From Chitinophagales bacterium (GTDB taxonomy: Bacteria; Bacteroidota; Bacteroidia; Chitinophagales; Saprospiraceae), in assembly GCA_013298845.1 (NCBI GenBank), contig JAAFJN010000010.1:1-64000 (forward strand): a DNA stretch of 64,000 nucleotides. The letters run 5' to 3'. Positions 1 to 8,026 of the stretch are shown here, piece after piece; within the stretch, counting starts at the first letter, position 1, and each line of letters opens with the position of its first letter. Both the position numbers and the translations under genes were made by a program. The notes under the pieces are model-generated. The model ran no database searches and was not told the DNA's origin. It worked only from the letters and a program-made list of their open reading frames with translations.

Positions 1-977
1 AAACGATTGGGATCGAGGTAGTCGTAACGGTCGGTTAATTGTTGCCAAACGGCCACCAAACGGGGGATTTGAGAAGTATAATTGGCATCGCTCAGTTCGT
101 AGCCGTGATGGTTGTCAATGATCAATTTAAAATCGTAATCATTGGCCCACAAAATCATACTGTCCACCAAATCAAACGCCGTGTGGTTAAAATCGAGCAG
201 ATACGGTGCGGAGGTACTGCCGAGCCGTTCAAAAATGACGGGCAGGCGAAACGTGGTAAATCCGGCGTCGCGCAAGGCGCTCACTTTAGCGCGGTTGTAT
301 TTATTCACTTCAGGATACGCCCCAAATTGAATCAACCACCAGGCTTCCAGCCAATTAGAAGTATTCACCCCCAAACTCAGGGAACTGGCTCGGGCCATGG
401 TTTCGGGTGAAGCGGGTAATCCGCTGTTGCCGCCGCCGCCGGAGTTCACCAATTCAATGGCGTCAAAATACACCGTGCCGCTGCCGCTTTGGGTAGATGA
501 ACTCACGCCCAAATCAATTTCCCGGATGGCATTGGCGTTAATATTGCCATTGGCGGTGAGTGCGTTCATGGCAATATCTACTACGGTGTAGGCTCCGGCT
601 GTTCCGCCAATATCCACCTGATTGCCAAAATTTGCGCCGTTTCTCAGTTGAATCGTCAGGGTTTGACCCGACGAAAGGCCCCGGTACGCTATGCGCAAAT
701 GGGTATATCCCGATAAATTGCGGGCGCTGCTATTGCCCCAATTATCCATGTTTAGGCCAACGCCGGCCCACCAATTGGTAAAAGAATAAACAAATTTATA
801 GTGCTTGGTGCCTTCGTGCGGGGTTTCGCCCGTTACTTCGGACAAGGTCGCCGAACCACCGGTACCAGCCTCATCCCAGGTACCGGTGATGAGGGTTTGG
901 GTGTCGTTGTAAATAACGGGTTGGGCCGATACGAAAGACACCAGGAACAGGGCCAAAAAGAGGATAATTATACGCAT
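1..977 (-). CDS. Glycoside hydrolase family 5 (cellulase-like), C-terminus beyond window
   Basis: The minus strand reads open from an ATG at 977 to the left edge, about 325 codons. Residues 1-19 are a signal peptide (MRIIILFLALFLVSFVSAQ). Residues 20-180 form a beta-rich module resembling galactose-binding-like carbohydrate modules, ending in a Gly-rich linker. A GH5-type barrel then starts: GVNTSNWLEAWW, FTTFRLPVIFERL and KLIIDNHHGYEL match the family's first strands, including the conserved Arg and His. GH5 enzymes cleave beta-1,4-glucans or mannans with two catalytic Glu; both would lie beyond the edge, so activity cannot be judged. A T9SS tail would be expected but is also out of view. 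The neighbouring tgt (same strand, 52 bp away) is functionally unrelated. The GH5 call is from remembered motifs. Confidence 0.85.
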   Translation of the reverse strand, partial: MRIIILFLALFLVSFVSAQPVIYNDTQTLITGTWDEAGTGGSATLSEVTGETPHEGTKHYKFVYSFTNWWAGVGLNMDNWGNSSARNLSGYTHLRIAYRGLSSGQTLTIQLRNGANFGNQVDIGGTAGAYTVVDIAMNALTANGNINANAIREIDLGVSSSTQSGSGTVYFDAIELVNSGGGGNSGLPASPETMARASSLSLGVNTSNWLEAWWLIQFGAYPEVNKYNRAKVSALRDAGFTTFRLPVIFERLGSTSAPYLLDFNHTAFDLVDSMILWANDYDFKLIIDNHHGYELSDANYTSQIPRLVAVWQQLTDRYDYLDPNR

Positions 978-1029
978 ACGTTATTGGAATGTTTGGGGTG
1001 AAAACTTGAATTTTTGTTAAAAAAAATAC

Positions 1030-2160
1030 CTACAACCGAACACCTACTTTTTTAACCATTTCGTTTTTCCAGGTCATGTAGTCACCGGCCAAAATGTGTT
1101 TGCGGGCTTCTTTCACCAGCCAAAGGAAAAAACCGAGGTTTTGCAGGGTCGCAATTTGCATTCCCAAAATTTCATTGCTGATAAACAAGTGCCGCAAATA
1201 GGCTTTGCTGTGGGCGCTGCTGGTGGGCACGGTGTTGTTGGCATCAATGGGCGAAAAATCGCGTTGCCATTTTTGGTTGCGGATATTGATAATGCCTTCC
1301 GAGGTGTACAGGAGGCCGTGGCGGGCGTTCCGGGTGGGCAACACACAGTCGAACATGTCAATGCCGCGCTGAATGCCTTCCAGCAGGTTTTCCGGGGTGC
1401 CCACTCCCATGAGGTAACGCGGGCGGTGTTTGGGCAAAATATCGGTGACTATTTCGGTCATGGCGTACATTTCTTCGGCGGGTTCGCCCACCGATAAACC
1501 GCCAATGGCGTTGCCTTCGCGGTCGAAGGAGGCAATGGTTTCGGCCGATTCAACGCGCAAATCTTTGTAGGTACTGCCTTGCACAATGGGAAACAGGGTT
1601 TGGCTGTAACCGTACAAGGGCTGGGTATTGTCGAACTGCTCGATGCAGCGTTGGAGCCAGCGGTGGGTAAGCCCCAGCGATTTTTTGGCGTAAGCGTACT
1701 CGCAAGGGTAGGGCGTACATTCGTCAAACGCCATGATAATATCCGCCCCGATGACGCGCTGGATGTCCATTACGTTTTCGGGACTAAAAAAGTGTTTACT
1801 GCCGTCAATGTGGCTTTGAAAAGTAACCCCTTCTTCTTTGATTTTGCGGCGGTGCGCCAACGAATACACCTGAAAACCACCGCTATCGGTCAAAACCGGA
1901 CCCTTCCAGCCGTTAAAACCGTGGATGCCTCCGGCTTCGCGCAATACATCGAGGCCGGGGCGGAGGTACAAATGGTACGTGTTTCCGAGGCATATTTGGG
2001 CCTGAATATCGCGGGATAATTCGTGTTGGTGCACGGCTTTTACGGTTGCCGCCGTGCCAACGGGCATAAATATGGGGGTTTCAATGGTACCGTGATCGGT
2101 AGTGATCAGGCCCGCGCGAGCGCGCGAGCCTGAATCCGTATGTTGCAGGGAAAAATCCAT
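1030..2160 (-). CDS. tgt: Queuine/preQ1 tRNA-ribosyltransferase lacking the zinc cysteines
   Basis: This enzyme exchanges G34 for preQ1 in GUN-anticodon tRNAs, a step of queuosine synthesis. At 376 aa it has normal bacterial length. The active-site motif TDSGGFQ holds Asp92 and MFDCVLPTR holds the nucleophile Asp271. The usual zinc site (CxCxxC plus a later His) is not there: residues about 301-316 read DFSPIDANNTVPTSSA, with no Cys, although the His of YLRHL (about 324) remains. I believe other Bacteroidota TGTs share this, but that needs an alignment. The ATG overlaps the stop of the upstream PpiC gene as TAATG, so translation is probably coupled and the two genes form one transcript. Confidence 0.95.
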   Translation of the reverse strand: MDFSLQHTDSGSRARAGLITTDHGTIETPIFMPVGTAATVKAVHQHELSRDIQAQICLGNTYHLYLRPGLDVLREAGGIHGFNGWKGPVLTDSGGFQVYSLAHRRKIKEEGVTFQSHIDGSKHFFSPENVMDIQRVIGADIIMAFDECTPYPCEYAYAKKSLGLTHRWLQRCIEQFDNTQPLYGYSQTLFPIVQGSTYKDLRVESAETIASFDREGNAIGGLSVGEPAEEMYAMTEIVTDILPKHRPRYLMGVGTPENLLEGIQRGIDMFDCVLPTRNARHGLLYTSEGIINIRNQKWQRDFSPIDANNTVPTSSAHSKAYLRHLFISNEILGMQIATLQNLGFFLWLVKEARKHILAGDYMTWKNEMVKKVGVRL

Positions 2161-4130
2161 TACTTTTTAATCAAACTTTCAAGTACGTCTTTGTTAACCA
2201 CTACCTTATACTCCTGACGCAATTTTTCCACCCAGTTTTTTTCCAAAAAGTCTTGGTAATCGGCTACGGCGTAACCTTTTGCTTCCGTCAATTTTTTAGA
2301 AGTTGGGGGCATGATTTCTTCAATTTTCATGAAGTTGGCCGTTTTGGTACCTTCGTCGGTGCGGGGAGCGGTCAAAGAACCAGCTTTCCAAATGGCATCG
2401 AGGTCTTTGTTTTTACCTTTTTCGTACACGCGTTCCATAACGTTTACCATCTCTTCTTTTTTGTTGAATTTTTTCAACACGTCGGCGGATGGTTTTTTTG
2501 CGGCCATTTCGCGCACTTTTACCAATAATTGAGGATCGCTGGATTTGATGGTGTAAATGCTCACTTTAGCGCGCTCATCCCATTTGTATTTGTCTTTGAT
2601 GTTTTCGTTAAAAAACTTTTCCAAACCAATGGTATCGGTATTGGCGCGGTCCCACACTTCTACTTTAGCGGCTTCGAACAACAACATACCACCTTCGTAT
2701 TCGCGCATGAGGTCGCGGAATTCAGGGTATTTTTGGTCGAGTTGGGTTTCTTCAAAACGCAGGGTAGTTTCGTCTTTCCATTGTTTGTACAATTTTGAGA
2801 TGGTCTCTTCCACGGGATACCCTTTTCCACGCATGCGTTCGCGGCTGGCGTTGGCGCAATATTGTTCAAAATCGGTCAACGAGTAGGTTTTCATGCCAAA
2901 ACTAAAGAGTGGCGTCAACGGTTTGGCGGGGTCCATTTTCCATTTAAAGGTGTGAAAAACTGTATCGTGCTGCATGGCGGTCCATTTGGCCAATGCTTCG
3001 GGGAACTCTTTGAACTGACCTTCGCGCTGAATCCGGGCGATGATACTTTGTTTGGCGGCTTCGCTGCGGCTATCGCGCTTCACGCGGTCGCTCAAACCCC
3101 GTTTCATAGTTTCAAAGGACGCAATGGGGCGCGCCGATTTGCGGCGGATAATGTGCCAACCGATGGTCGTTTCCACCGGCGTTGAAAAATCACCGTCGTT
3201 TTTAAGGCCAAAAGCGGCATCTTCAAACCCTTTTTGGTAACGGTTAATGCCAAAAAAGCCAATGTCGCCATTTTTGCTTTTGGTCATGTTGTCTTCCGAA
3301 ACAACGGAGCAAAGGCTACTCCAATCGGCACCGGCTTTGAGGGCGTTGTACACGCTGTCAATGCGCGTTTTAGCCAATGCGGCTTTTTCCGGGGTATCGC
3401 CCTTGCGGATCAAAATTTGGGAAACTTCCACTTCGCCACGTGCGGGGCGGAAACCCTGTACTTTTACGATGTGGTAACCGCTATTGGTGCGTACCGGGCC
3501 GGTAATATCGCCCGCTTTAGCGCGATAAACGGCATTTTCGAGGTTGTAATAACCGTCGGGCAGCATGGCCGTCACAAAACCGACGTAACCTTTACTGTCT
3601 TTGGTGGCTTTGTCTTCGGTGTTGTCTAATAGTGCCTGGTCAAAGGATTTTCCACCTTTAATCTGCTTCATGATGTCCTGAATGCGGTTGAAGGCCACAA
3701 TTGTGTCTTTAGCCGCCGCATTTTTATCGAGCGGAATAAAGATATGGCTGATTTCAACGTCGCGGAGCATACGGTCGTGGGCTTCGCGCACCAGTTTTTC
3801 GGTCACTTCGCGGTCAACGAGGTACGAAGCGGCCAATTGGCGGCGATAACCATCCAATTCTGATTTGAGCGCGGGAACCGTATCAAGGTAAAGATCGCGG
3901 GCTTTTTGTACTTTTAATTTGAACTTTACGTACAAATCAAGGTATTCTTCCAACGAAGCGCGGCTAAAATCCGCTTTGTCCTGGTTGGTTTTTGTGTAAA
4001 TCCCTTTGAACTCGGATACATGAACGGGATTCCCTTTAACGGTAAAAAGGATGGGGTCGTTAGGCTGCGCGTATAAAGCGGCCATCGAGCCGATGAGGAG
4101 TATTAAAGAGGTTAAAATTTGTTTGAGCAT
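2160..4130 (-). CDS. Periplasmic peptidyl-prolyl isomerase, two parvulin domains
   Basis: 656 aa with a signal peptide (MLKQILTSLILLIGSMAALYA, cut before Q). It is a SurA/PrsA-like foldase that isomerises Xaa-Pro bonds in exported proteins. The N-terminal helical part (about 25-115) is followed by two parvulin repeats. The first starts at VEISHIFIPLD and ends in SGYHIVKVQGF. The second starts at VEVSQILIRKGD and ends in GWHIIRRKSARP. These are the typical opening and closing strands of the rotamase fold. The C-terminal 300 residues are chaperone-like and I recognise no named domain there. The gene is first in a two-gene operon with tgt, overlapping by one base (TAATG). A Bacteroidota -7 box TACCTTTG lies at 4195-4188. 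Confidence 0.9.
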   Translation of the reverse strand: MLKQILTSLILLIGSMAALYAQPNDPILFTVKGNPVHVSEFKGIYTKTNQDKADFSRASLEEYLDLYVKFKLKVQKARDLYLDTVPALKSELDGYRRQLAASYLVDREVTEKLVREAHDRMLRDVEISHIFIPLDKNAAAKDTIVAFNRIQDIMKQIKGGKSFDQALLDNTEDKATKDSKGYVGFVTAMLPDGYYNLENAVYRAKAGDITGPVRTNSGYHIVKVQGFRPARGEVEVSQILIRKGDTPEKAALAKTRIDSVYNALKAGADWSSLCSVVSEDNMTKSKNGDIGFFGINRYQKGFEDAAFGLKNDGDFSTPVETTIGWHIIRRKSARPIASFETMKRGLSDRVKRDSRSEAAKQSIIARIQREGQFKEFPEALAKWTAMQHDTVFHTFKWKMDPAKPLTPLFSFGMKTYSLTDFEQYCANASRERMRGKGYPVEETISKLYKQWKDETTLRFEETQLDQKYPEFRDLMREYEGGMLLFEAAKVEVWDRANTDTIGLEKFFNENIKDKYKWDERAKVSIYTIKSSDPQLLVKVREMAAKKPSADVLKKFNKKEEMVNVMERVYEKGKNKDLDAIWKAGSLTAPRTDEGTKTANFMKIEEIMPPTSKKLTEAKGYAVADYQDFLEKNWVEKLRQEYKVVVNKDVLESLIKK

Positions 4131-4187
4131 AAATGTTACGATTTACGTTATTTGTTAGAAAGAAAAGGTTTTGTGTAAAAAAACGTG

Positions 4188-4226
4188 CAAAGGTAGTTGG
4201 ATACTGCTTATTCCAGTCTAACTTTG
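4188..4226. promoter_or_regulatory. Back-to-back promoter elements for ppiC-tgt and the alpha/beta hydrolase
   Basis: On the plus strand GTTG (4196-4199), a 19-base spacer and TAACTTTG (4219-4226) fit the Bacteroidota form TTTG-N19..21-TAnnTTTG with one mismatch. On the minus strand TACCTTTG (4195-4188) is a perfect -7 box without a clear -33 partner. The two elements are adjacent, so the divergent genes probably share this control region. Confidence 0.5.
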
Positions 4227-4286
4227 ATTTAATTTTATGCAAGAATGCGACTTGAGCGCAATTATAGAGACAACAAATTTTTGAAA

Positions 4287-5114
4287 ATGATGAAAAAAAT
4301 ACTGCTGCTGGCCATAATTTTTTTTCCAATGGCCCTTTTTGCCCAATCGGTGAACTACGGAAAAAACAAATTGGGCAAATACGCTCCGGTCCGTGGGTTA
4401 CGGATGTATTATGAAGAATACGGAAAAGGCGAACCCCTATTATTTATTCACGGTAATGGTGGCTCTATCGCCGATTTTAAAGGGCAAATTCCGTATTTTT
4501 CTGAAAAATACCGGGTCATTGTCGCTGACAGCCGCGCCCAGGGTAAATCGTTTGACCCGCGTGATTCGCTCAGTTACGAAATGATGGCCGACGATTACGC
4601 CGCCTTATTGGACCATTTGGGCATTGATTCGTGCCGGATTGTGGGCTGGAGCGACGGCGGAATCAACGCCTTGCTACTAGCCCTGCGCCACCCGAAAAAA
4701 GTGTCGTCCATGGCTATTACCGGCGCTAATTTGTGGCCGGATACATCGGCGGTGGACAACGAAATCCACGATATGGTTAAGATGATGAACGACAGCCTCG
4801 CTAAAGTACCCCAAACCACCGATGTAAAGGCGTTTCGGAAACTTACCCGGCTCTTGTCGTACGAACCCCACATCAAAACGGGGCAATTGAGTGCGATTCA
4901 ATGCCCCGTTCTGGTGATTGGCGGTGATAACGATGTCATTAAACCGGAACATACGCTGCTGATTGCCAAATCAATTCCGCGTTCCTATTTGTGGATTCTG
5001 CCCAATTCAGGACATTCCACGCCCGTCGTTTACAAAGAAATATTCAACGCCGTTGTGGCCGATTTTTTTGCCAAACCGTACAAGCGATTCGTTGGTGAAG
5101 ACAAGTTTAAGTAA
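4287..5114 (+). CDS. Secreted alpha/beta-fold hydrolase
   Basis: 275 aa from the ATG at 4287, chosen because it puts a signal peptide (MMKKILLLAIIFFPMALFAQ) at the N-terminus; an upstream frame start at 4245 would bury it. The alpha/beta hydrolase elements are in order: oxyanion HGNGG (FIHGNGGSIADF), nucleophile elbow GWSDGG with the Ser, acid in GGDNDVI, and catalytic His in NSGHSTP. The family covers esterases, lipases, haloperoxidase-type and peptidase members, so the substrate cannot be named. It is exported, hence periplasmic or outer-surface. It is a single gene with its own promoter, convergent with the next gene. Confidence 0.88.
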   Translation: MMKKILLLAIIFFPMALFAQSVNYGKNKLGKYAPVRGLRMYYEEYGKGEPLLFIHGNGGSIADFKGQIPYFSEKYRVIVADSRAQGKSFDPRDSLSYEMMADDYAALLDHLGIDSCRIVGWSDGGINALLLALRHPKKVSSMAITGANLWPDTSAVDNEIHDMVKMMNDSLAKVPQTTDVKAFRKLTRLLSYEPHIKTGQLSAIQCPVLVIGGDNDVIKPEHTLLIAKSIPRSYLWILPNSGHSTPVVYKEIFNAVVADFFAKPYKRFVGEDKFK

Positions 5115-5116
5115 GT

Positions 5117-5151
5117 GAACACCGAACACCGAACGCCGAACATCGAGCACC
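5117..5151. repeat. Degenerate 7-bp tandem repeat (GAACACC x5)
   Basis: Five consecutive heptamers run from two bases after the hydrolase stop: GAACACC, GAACACC, GAACGCC, GAACATC, GAGCACC. An inverted copy of two units lies at 5208-5221 (CATGTTCGATGTTC on the plus strand); its reverse complement matches 5138-5151 at 11 of 14 bases. The array sits between two convergent genes and could form an imperfect hairpin. There is no T-run, so it is not a classical terminator. Confidence 0.75.
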
Positions 5152-5235
5152 GAAGTGTCAACTTATGAAAGAGCCTCATCGAATTCAGTCATCAGCACCC
5201 AGAAAACCATGTTCGATGTTCAAAACTCCGGTTGT

Positions 5236-6552
5236 CTAATTTTTCACCGTTTTAACCACCGAAACTCGGGTATAACGACCATGTTCATCCATTACCACGA
5301 CGTGGTACACCCCGGCGGCAAGTGCGGCTGAACCGCATTGGAAAGCAGTTGCACCCTCGGGAATCGAAATGTTTTGTACCGTTTTTCCCCAAGTGTTGAT
5401 GACCGTTGCCCGAGTGTATCCCGTACCGCACTCAATGGTCCAACTATTTGTCGAAACACTGGGAATGGCTTTGATGCCCGTGGTGTTTGTGGCGGCTATT
5501 TCTTCGTTGGACGAGGTGCATTCCAGCGCGTTAAGGTAATCCCACAGGTCTTTGTCGAAATCAATGGGTACAGGGCTGGCACTGGCACTTAGGCCCTGCC
5601 GGACGACTACCCATCCCTTGCTGGGAACAACGTGGATTTTCTGGTCATCTTTCCCGAGTGCCGAATACATATCGGCGGGGGCATTGGACAATAAAGGGCC
5701 GGGGAATACAAATTGAACGGTGGGTAACATAAAACTGGGTTCTCCGTTGAGCCACCACAGGTACCCGTAACTTTTGTTCAGGGTTTGTGAGGGGTTAATC
5801 ATATCGTTGTAGTAGTTTTGGTTGTGCAAAAGGGTATCGCCATTCCACACGCCCTTTGCCAGCGTTAATAACCCAAAACGCGCCATATCGCGGGCACGTC
5901 CGTACATGACATAATTGAACCAAAAACCGTTCATACCCACTTTTTCAAACAACCGGGTGCGGGTAAATTGTTGAAACGTTATCCCCGAAGCATTGGCCAC
6001 CACGTTGTGTGTCAGGTGGTAAGGCGCATTGTGATAGGCCCAGCGGGTACCGGCCGAGGCTTTAAACACCAGACAAGCGGGAGTGAGGCAATTGTCGTCG
6101 GGCACGCCGTCGTCGAGGCCGGTGGTCATGGTTAATTGGTGGCGAATGGTAATCAAATCCTCTTGGGCGGGTGTCAACGAAGTCCAGCCTTGTCCCAAAT
6201 ACGCCGAGGTTTTGTCATTAATATCCAACAAACCTTCATCCTGGGCCATGCCTACCAAAAAGGCGGCGAGGGATTTGCCCGCCGAAGCCCAATAAAAAAT
6301 AGAGTCTTTGGTATAGGTGCCGAAGTATTTTTCCAACACAATTTTGCCGTCTTTGAGCAGCACAAACGACTTGGTGTCGCGTTCGTCCAGAAAAGCGTAG
6401 AGGCTGTCAATTCGTTCCTGGCAAAAACCCAAATCCTGAGGTGGGGTAGTGGCCCAGGTGGAGCCGGTTAAAGGGGGGAAATAGAGGTTTTGCGCAGGGG
6501 CATTGCCGGAGAACAGACAATAAATTCCGAGAAGTAGTAGTAGTTTATTCAT
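5236..6552 (-). CDS. Secreted beta-lactamase-like serine hydrolase with T9SS tail
   Basis: 438 aa from the ATG at 6552, which begins a signal peptide (MNKLLLLLGIYCLFSGNAPAQ). The fold is class C beta-lactamase/penicillin-binding-protein-like (esterase EstB group). The SxxK motif is SAGK in YWASAGKSLAAFL, the YxN motif is YHN in WAYHNAPYHL, and a GYLWWLNG element lies further down. Such proteins are mostly esterases or peptidases rather than resistance enzymes. The last 80 residues (from about SVSTNSWTIECG to VSVVKTVKN) look like a T9SS sorting domain, so it is probably exported across the outer membrane. It lies downstream of the Rpn-like gene on the same strand with its own promoter-like sequence. 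Confidence 0.88.
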   Translation of the reverse strand: MNKLLLLLGIYCLFSGNAPAQNLYFPPLTGSTWATTPPQDLGFCQERIDSLYAFLDERDTKSFVLLKDGKIVLEKYFGTYTKDSIFYWASAGKSLAAFLVGMAQDEGLLDINDKTSAYLGQGWTSLTPAQEDLITIRHQLTMTTGLDDGVPDDNCLTPACLVFKASAGTRWAYHNAPYHLTHNVVANASGITFQQFTRTRLFEKVGMNGFWFNYVMYGRARDMARFGLLTLAKGVWNGDTLLHNQNYYNDMINPSQTLNKSYGYLWWLNGEPSFMLPTVQFVFPGPLLSNAPADMYSALGKDDQKIHVVPSKGWVVVRQGLSASASPVPIDFDKDLWDYLNALECTSSNEEIAATNTTGIKAIPSVSTNSWTIECGTGYTRATVINTWGKTVQNISIPEGATAFQCGSAALAAGVYHVVVMDEHGRYTRVSVVKTVKN

Positions 6553-6612
6553 GCGGGTTAAGACTGTTTGGAATGGGAAAAGTTTAATTTTGGAGCGCAA
6601 GATGGGCAATTT

Positions 6613-6642
6613 CAAAATTAGCAGTATTTTTACTGCCTCAAA
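6613..6642 (-). promoter_or_regulatory. Promoter of the beta-lactamase-like gene with palindromic spacer
   Basis: Reading the minus strand, TTTG (6642-6639), an 18-base spacer and TAATTTTG (6620-6613) nearly fit the Bacteroidota promoter. The spacer contains the perfect inverted repeat GCAGTA-TTTT-TACTGC (6621-6636). It could be an operator, or a weak terminator hairpin for the Rpn-like gene ending at 6652. Confidence 0.45.
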
Positions 6643-6651
6643 ACACACCCT

Positions 6652-7575
6652 TTATTTTTTCAACTGTTTGCGCAATTCTTCTAACTCTTTTAATAACTGC
6701 TCCGCTTTTTGTTTTTCGGCTTCTAATTCTTGTTCTTTAACCTCTAATTCTTGCTCCTTGGCTTCTGCTTTTTGCCGTTCTGCTTCTGCTTTTTGCCGTT
6801 CTAATGCGATAACTTTATCTTTTTCCGACGCTAATTTTGCCAGTTCTCGTTCAAATATCCGGTCAATTTCGTCTTCAACGTCCATTTTGTCCCGTATTTC
6901 CTCGCTGGCTATGGCTCTTTCCAATCGGGCAACCATCTTTTGCACCAAAGGCTCGTTCAAGTCCCCTTTGAAGTCTAATTGATGTTTATCCTGTGTCTTA
7001 AATTCGGGACTAAATACCTGTAATACCTTTTCAAGTTTTGTCCTTGATCTGCCAGCCAATAGTTTTAATTGAATTAGATAAGAATCATGGGTCAATAACT
7101 CCACAAAATCTTCTTTTACATCCAATACTTCCTGAGTTATTACGTCCTTGTAATCCCTGTTAACTTTGACAACGGCATTTTTGATATTGTCCAACGGGAA
7201 GCCAAGAAAATAAATAGTTACAATTGGTAAAGGAAGTTTTTTAGATATGCCATTTTCTTCCAAAACAACGTCTTCTTTTCGGTAGTTGTCGCCCAAATAA
7301 CGCCTGAATCGCATAACATCAAATACCTGTTTGGCTTTTTGTAATTCGATTAAGGCTTTTTTATGCTCACCCGACTTGGTTTTAATGATTGCTTTGAAAT
7401 CAAATCTTAAAATACTAACGCTGGAAGCCTGGCTTTCGGTGGAGGTTTCTTGTGGTTTTACCTCCAAACTGACGACTTCTTCCCCCAAAATAGTAGAAAG
7501 TAGTTCACGGGCAATTTCAATATCCTCTAAGAGATATTTGAAAACGACATCGTATATCGGATTGGCGATGATCAT
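6652..7575 (-). CDS. Rpn/PDDEXK_2-type PD-(D/E)XK nuclease-family protein with coiled-coil tail
   Basis: 307 aa. The N-terminus (ANPIYDVVFKYLLEDIEIARELLSTILG) and the nuclease core are typical of the Bacteroidota 'PD-(D/E)XK nuclease family transposase' group. FDFKAIIKTKSG supplies the Asp and ALIELQKAK supplies ExQ and Lys. Relatives of Rpn are DNA endonucleases linked to recombination and phage resistance; the transposase label is historical, and no inverted repeats or transposition signs are seen here. Residues about 245-307 are a long charged coiled coil of heptads rich in RQKAEAE/KEQELE, encoded by near-identical 21-bp DNA repeats. A -7 box TACTTTTG lies at 7613-7606. It is a single gene between the SET and beta-lactamase-like genes. 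Confidence 0.8.
   Translation of the reverse strand: MIIANPIYDVVFKYLLEDIEIARELLSTILGEEVVSLEVKPQETSTESQASSVSILRFDFKAIIKTKSGEHKKALIELQKAKQVFDVMRFRRYLGDNYRKEDVVLEENGISKKLPLPIVTIYFLGFPLDNIKNAVVKVNRDYKDVITQEVLDVKEDFVELLTHDSYLIQLKLLAGRSRTKLEKVLQVFSPEFKTQDKHQLDFKGDLNEPLVQKMVARLERAIASEEIRDKMDVEDEIDRIFERELAKLASEKDKVIALERQKAEAERQKAEAKEQELEVKEQELEAEKQKAEQLLKELEELRKQLKK
6722..6802 (-). repeat. 21-bp in-frame coding repeats in the coiled coil
   Basis: Two perfect 21-bp units lie at 6761-6781 and 6782-6802, and two diverged 21-bp units at 6722-6742 and 6743-6763. Each encodes seven residues, one coiled-coil heptad, so copy number can change by slippage without a frameshift. Confidence 0.8.
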
Positions 7576-7633
7576 GGATTTCTTTTTTATTTGAGTTTAT
7601 TACGGCAAAAGTAGGTCATTTTATGCAAAAATT

Positions 7634-8020
7634 CTACTCTTCAAACCAAACCTTTTCCCTGTTCCCGGGTTCGCCGTTGTAGTTTACCGTAATTTCGGTA
7701 CCGGCCGGAATATCTTTAACGGCGTAAAAATCAATGGTTTCGGCGGCGAAATCCATGCCGTATTCCGCGTTGGGTTCGTATTCGTGGTTGTACAAAGAGC
7801 CGTAACCCAAACACACGGCGTAAAAAGCCCCGTCGTCGCCCCAGTCAAAATAATAATCGTCGAGCATGGTTTGGCGAATATGTGGCAATTGACTTTGCGG
7901 AAAAATTAATACGGGACAAATTTCAATAATTTCACCAGCCTCAATGTCTCTGGCGGCAAAAACACCCCTTCCGTGTAATTCAGACGGGCCAAAATAGATC
8001 TCGGCGTGTTGTAATGACAT
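7634..8020 (-). CDS. Small stand-alone SET-domain protein
   Basis: 128 aa that are almost entirely a SET domain. The opening reads ELHGRGVFAARDIEAGEIIEICP, the cofactor/substrate motif SLYNHEYEPNAEY corresponds to NHxxxPN, and GTEITVNYNGEPGNR ends the fold. SET proteins transfer methyl from S-adenosylmethionine to lysine. The usual post-SET cysteines are absent, as is common in bacterial versions. Substrate unknown. The ATG at 8020 lies 6 bp after the stop of the LptF/G-like permease gene, so it is the last gene of that operon. Cytoplasmic, with no signal peptide. Confidence 0.85.
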   Translation of the reverse strand: MSLQHAEIYFGPSELHGRGVFAARDIEAGEIIEICPVLIFPQSQLPHIRQTMLDDYYFDWGDDGAFYAVCLGYGSLYNHEYEPNAEYGMDFAAETIDFYAVKDIPAGTEITVNYNGEPGNREKVWFEE

Positions 8021-8026
8021 GTAAAA

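Noticed and set aside
6652-7575. Active transposable element suggested by the 'nuclease family transposase' name
   Set aside because: No terminal inverted repeats, target duplication or second copy is visible; it fits an Rpn-like nuclease.
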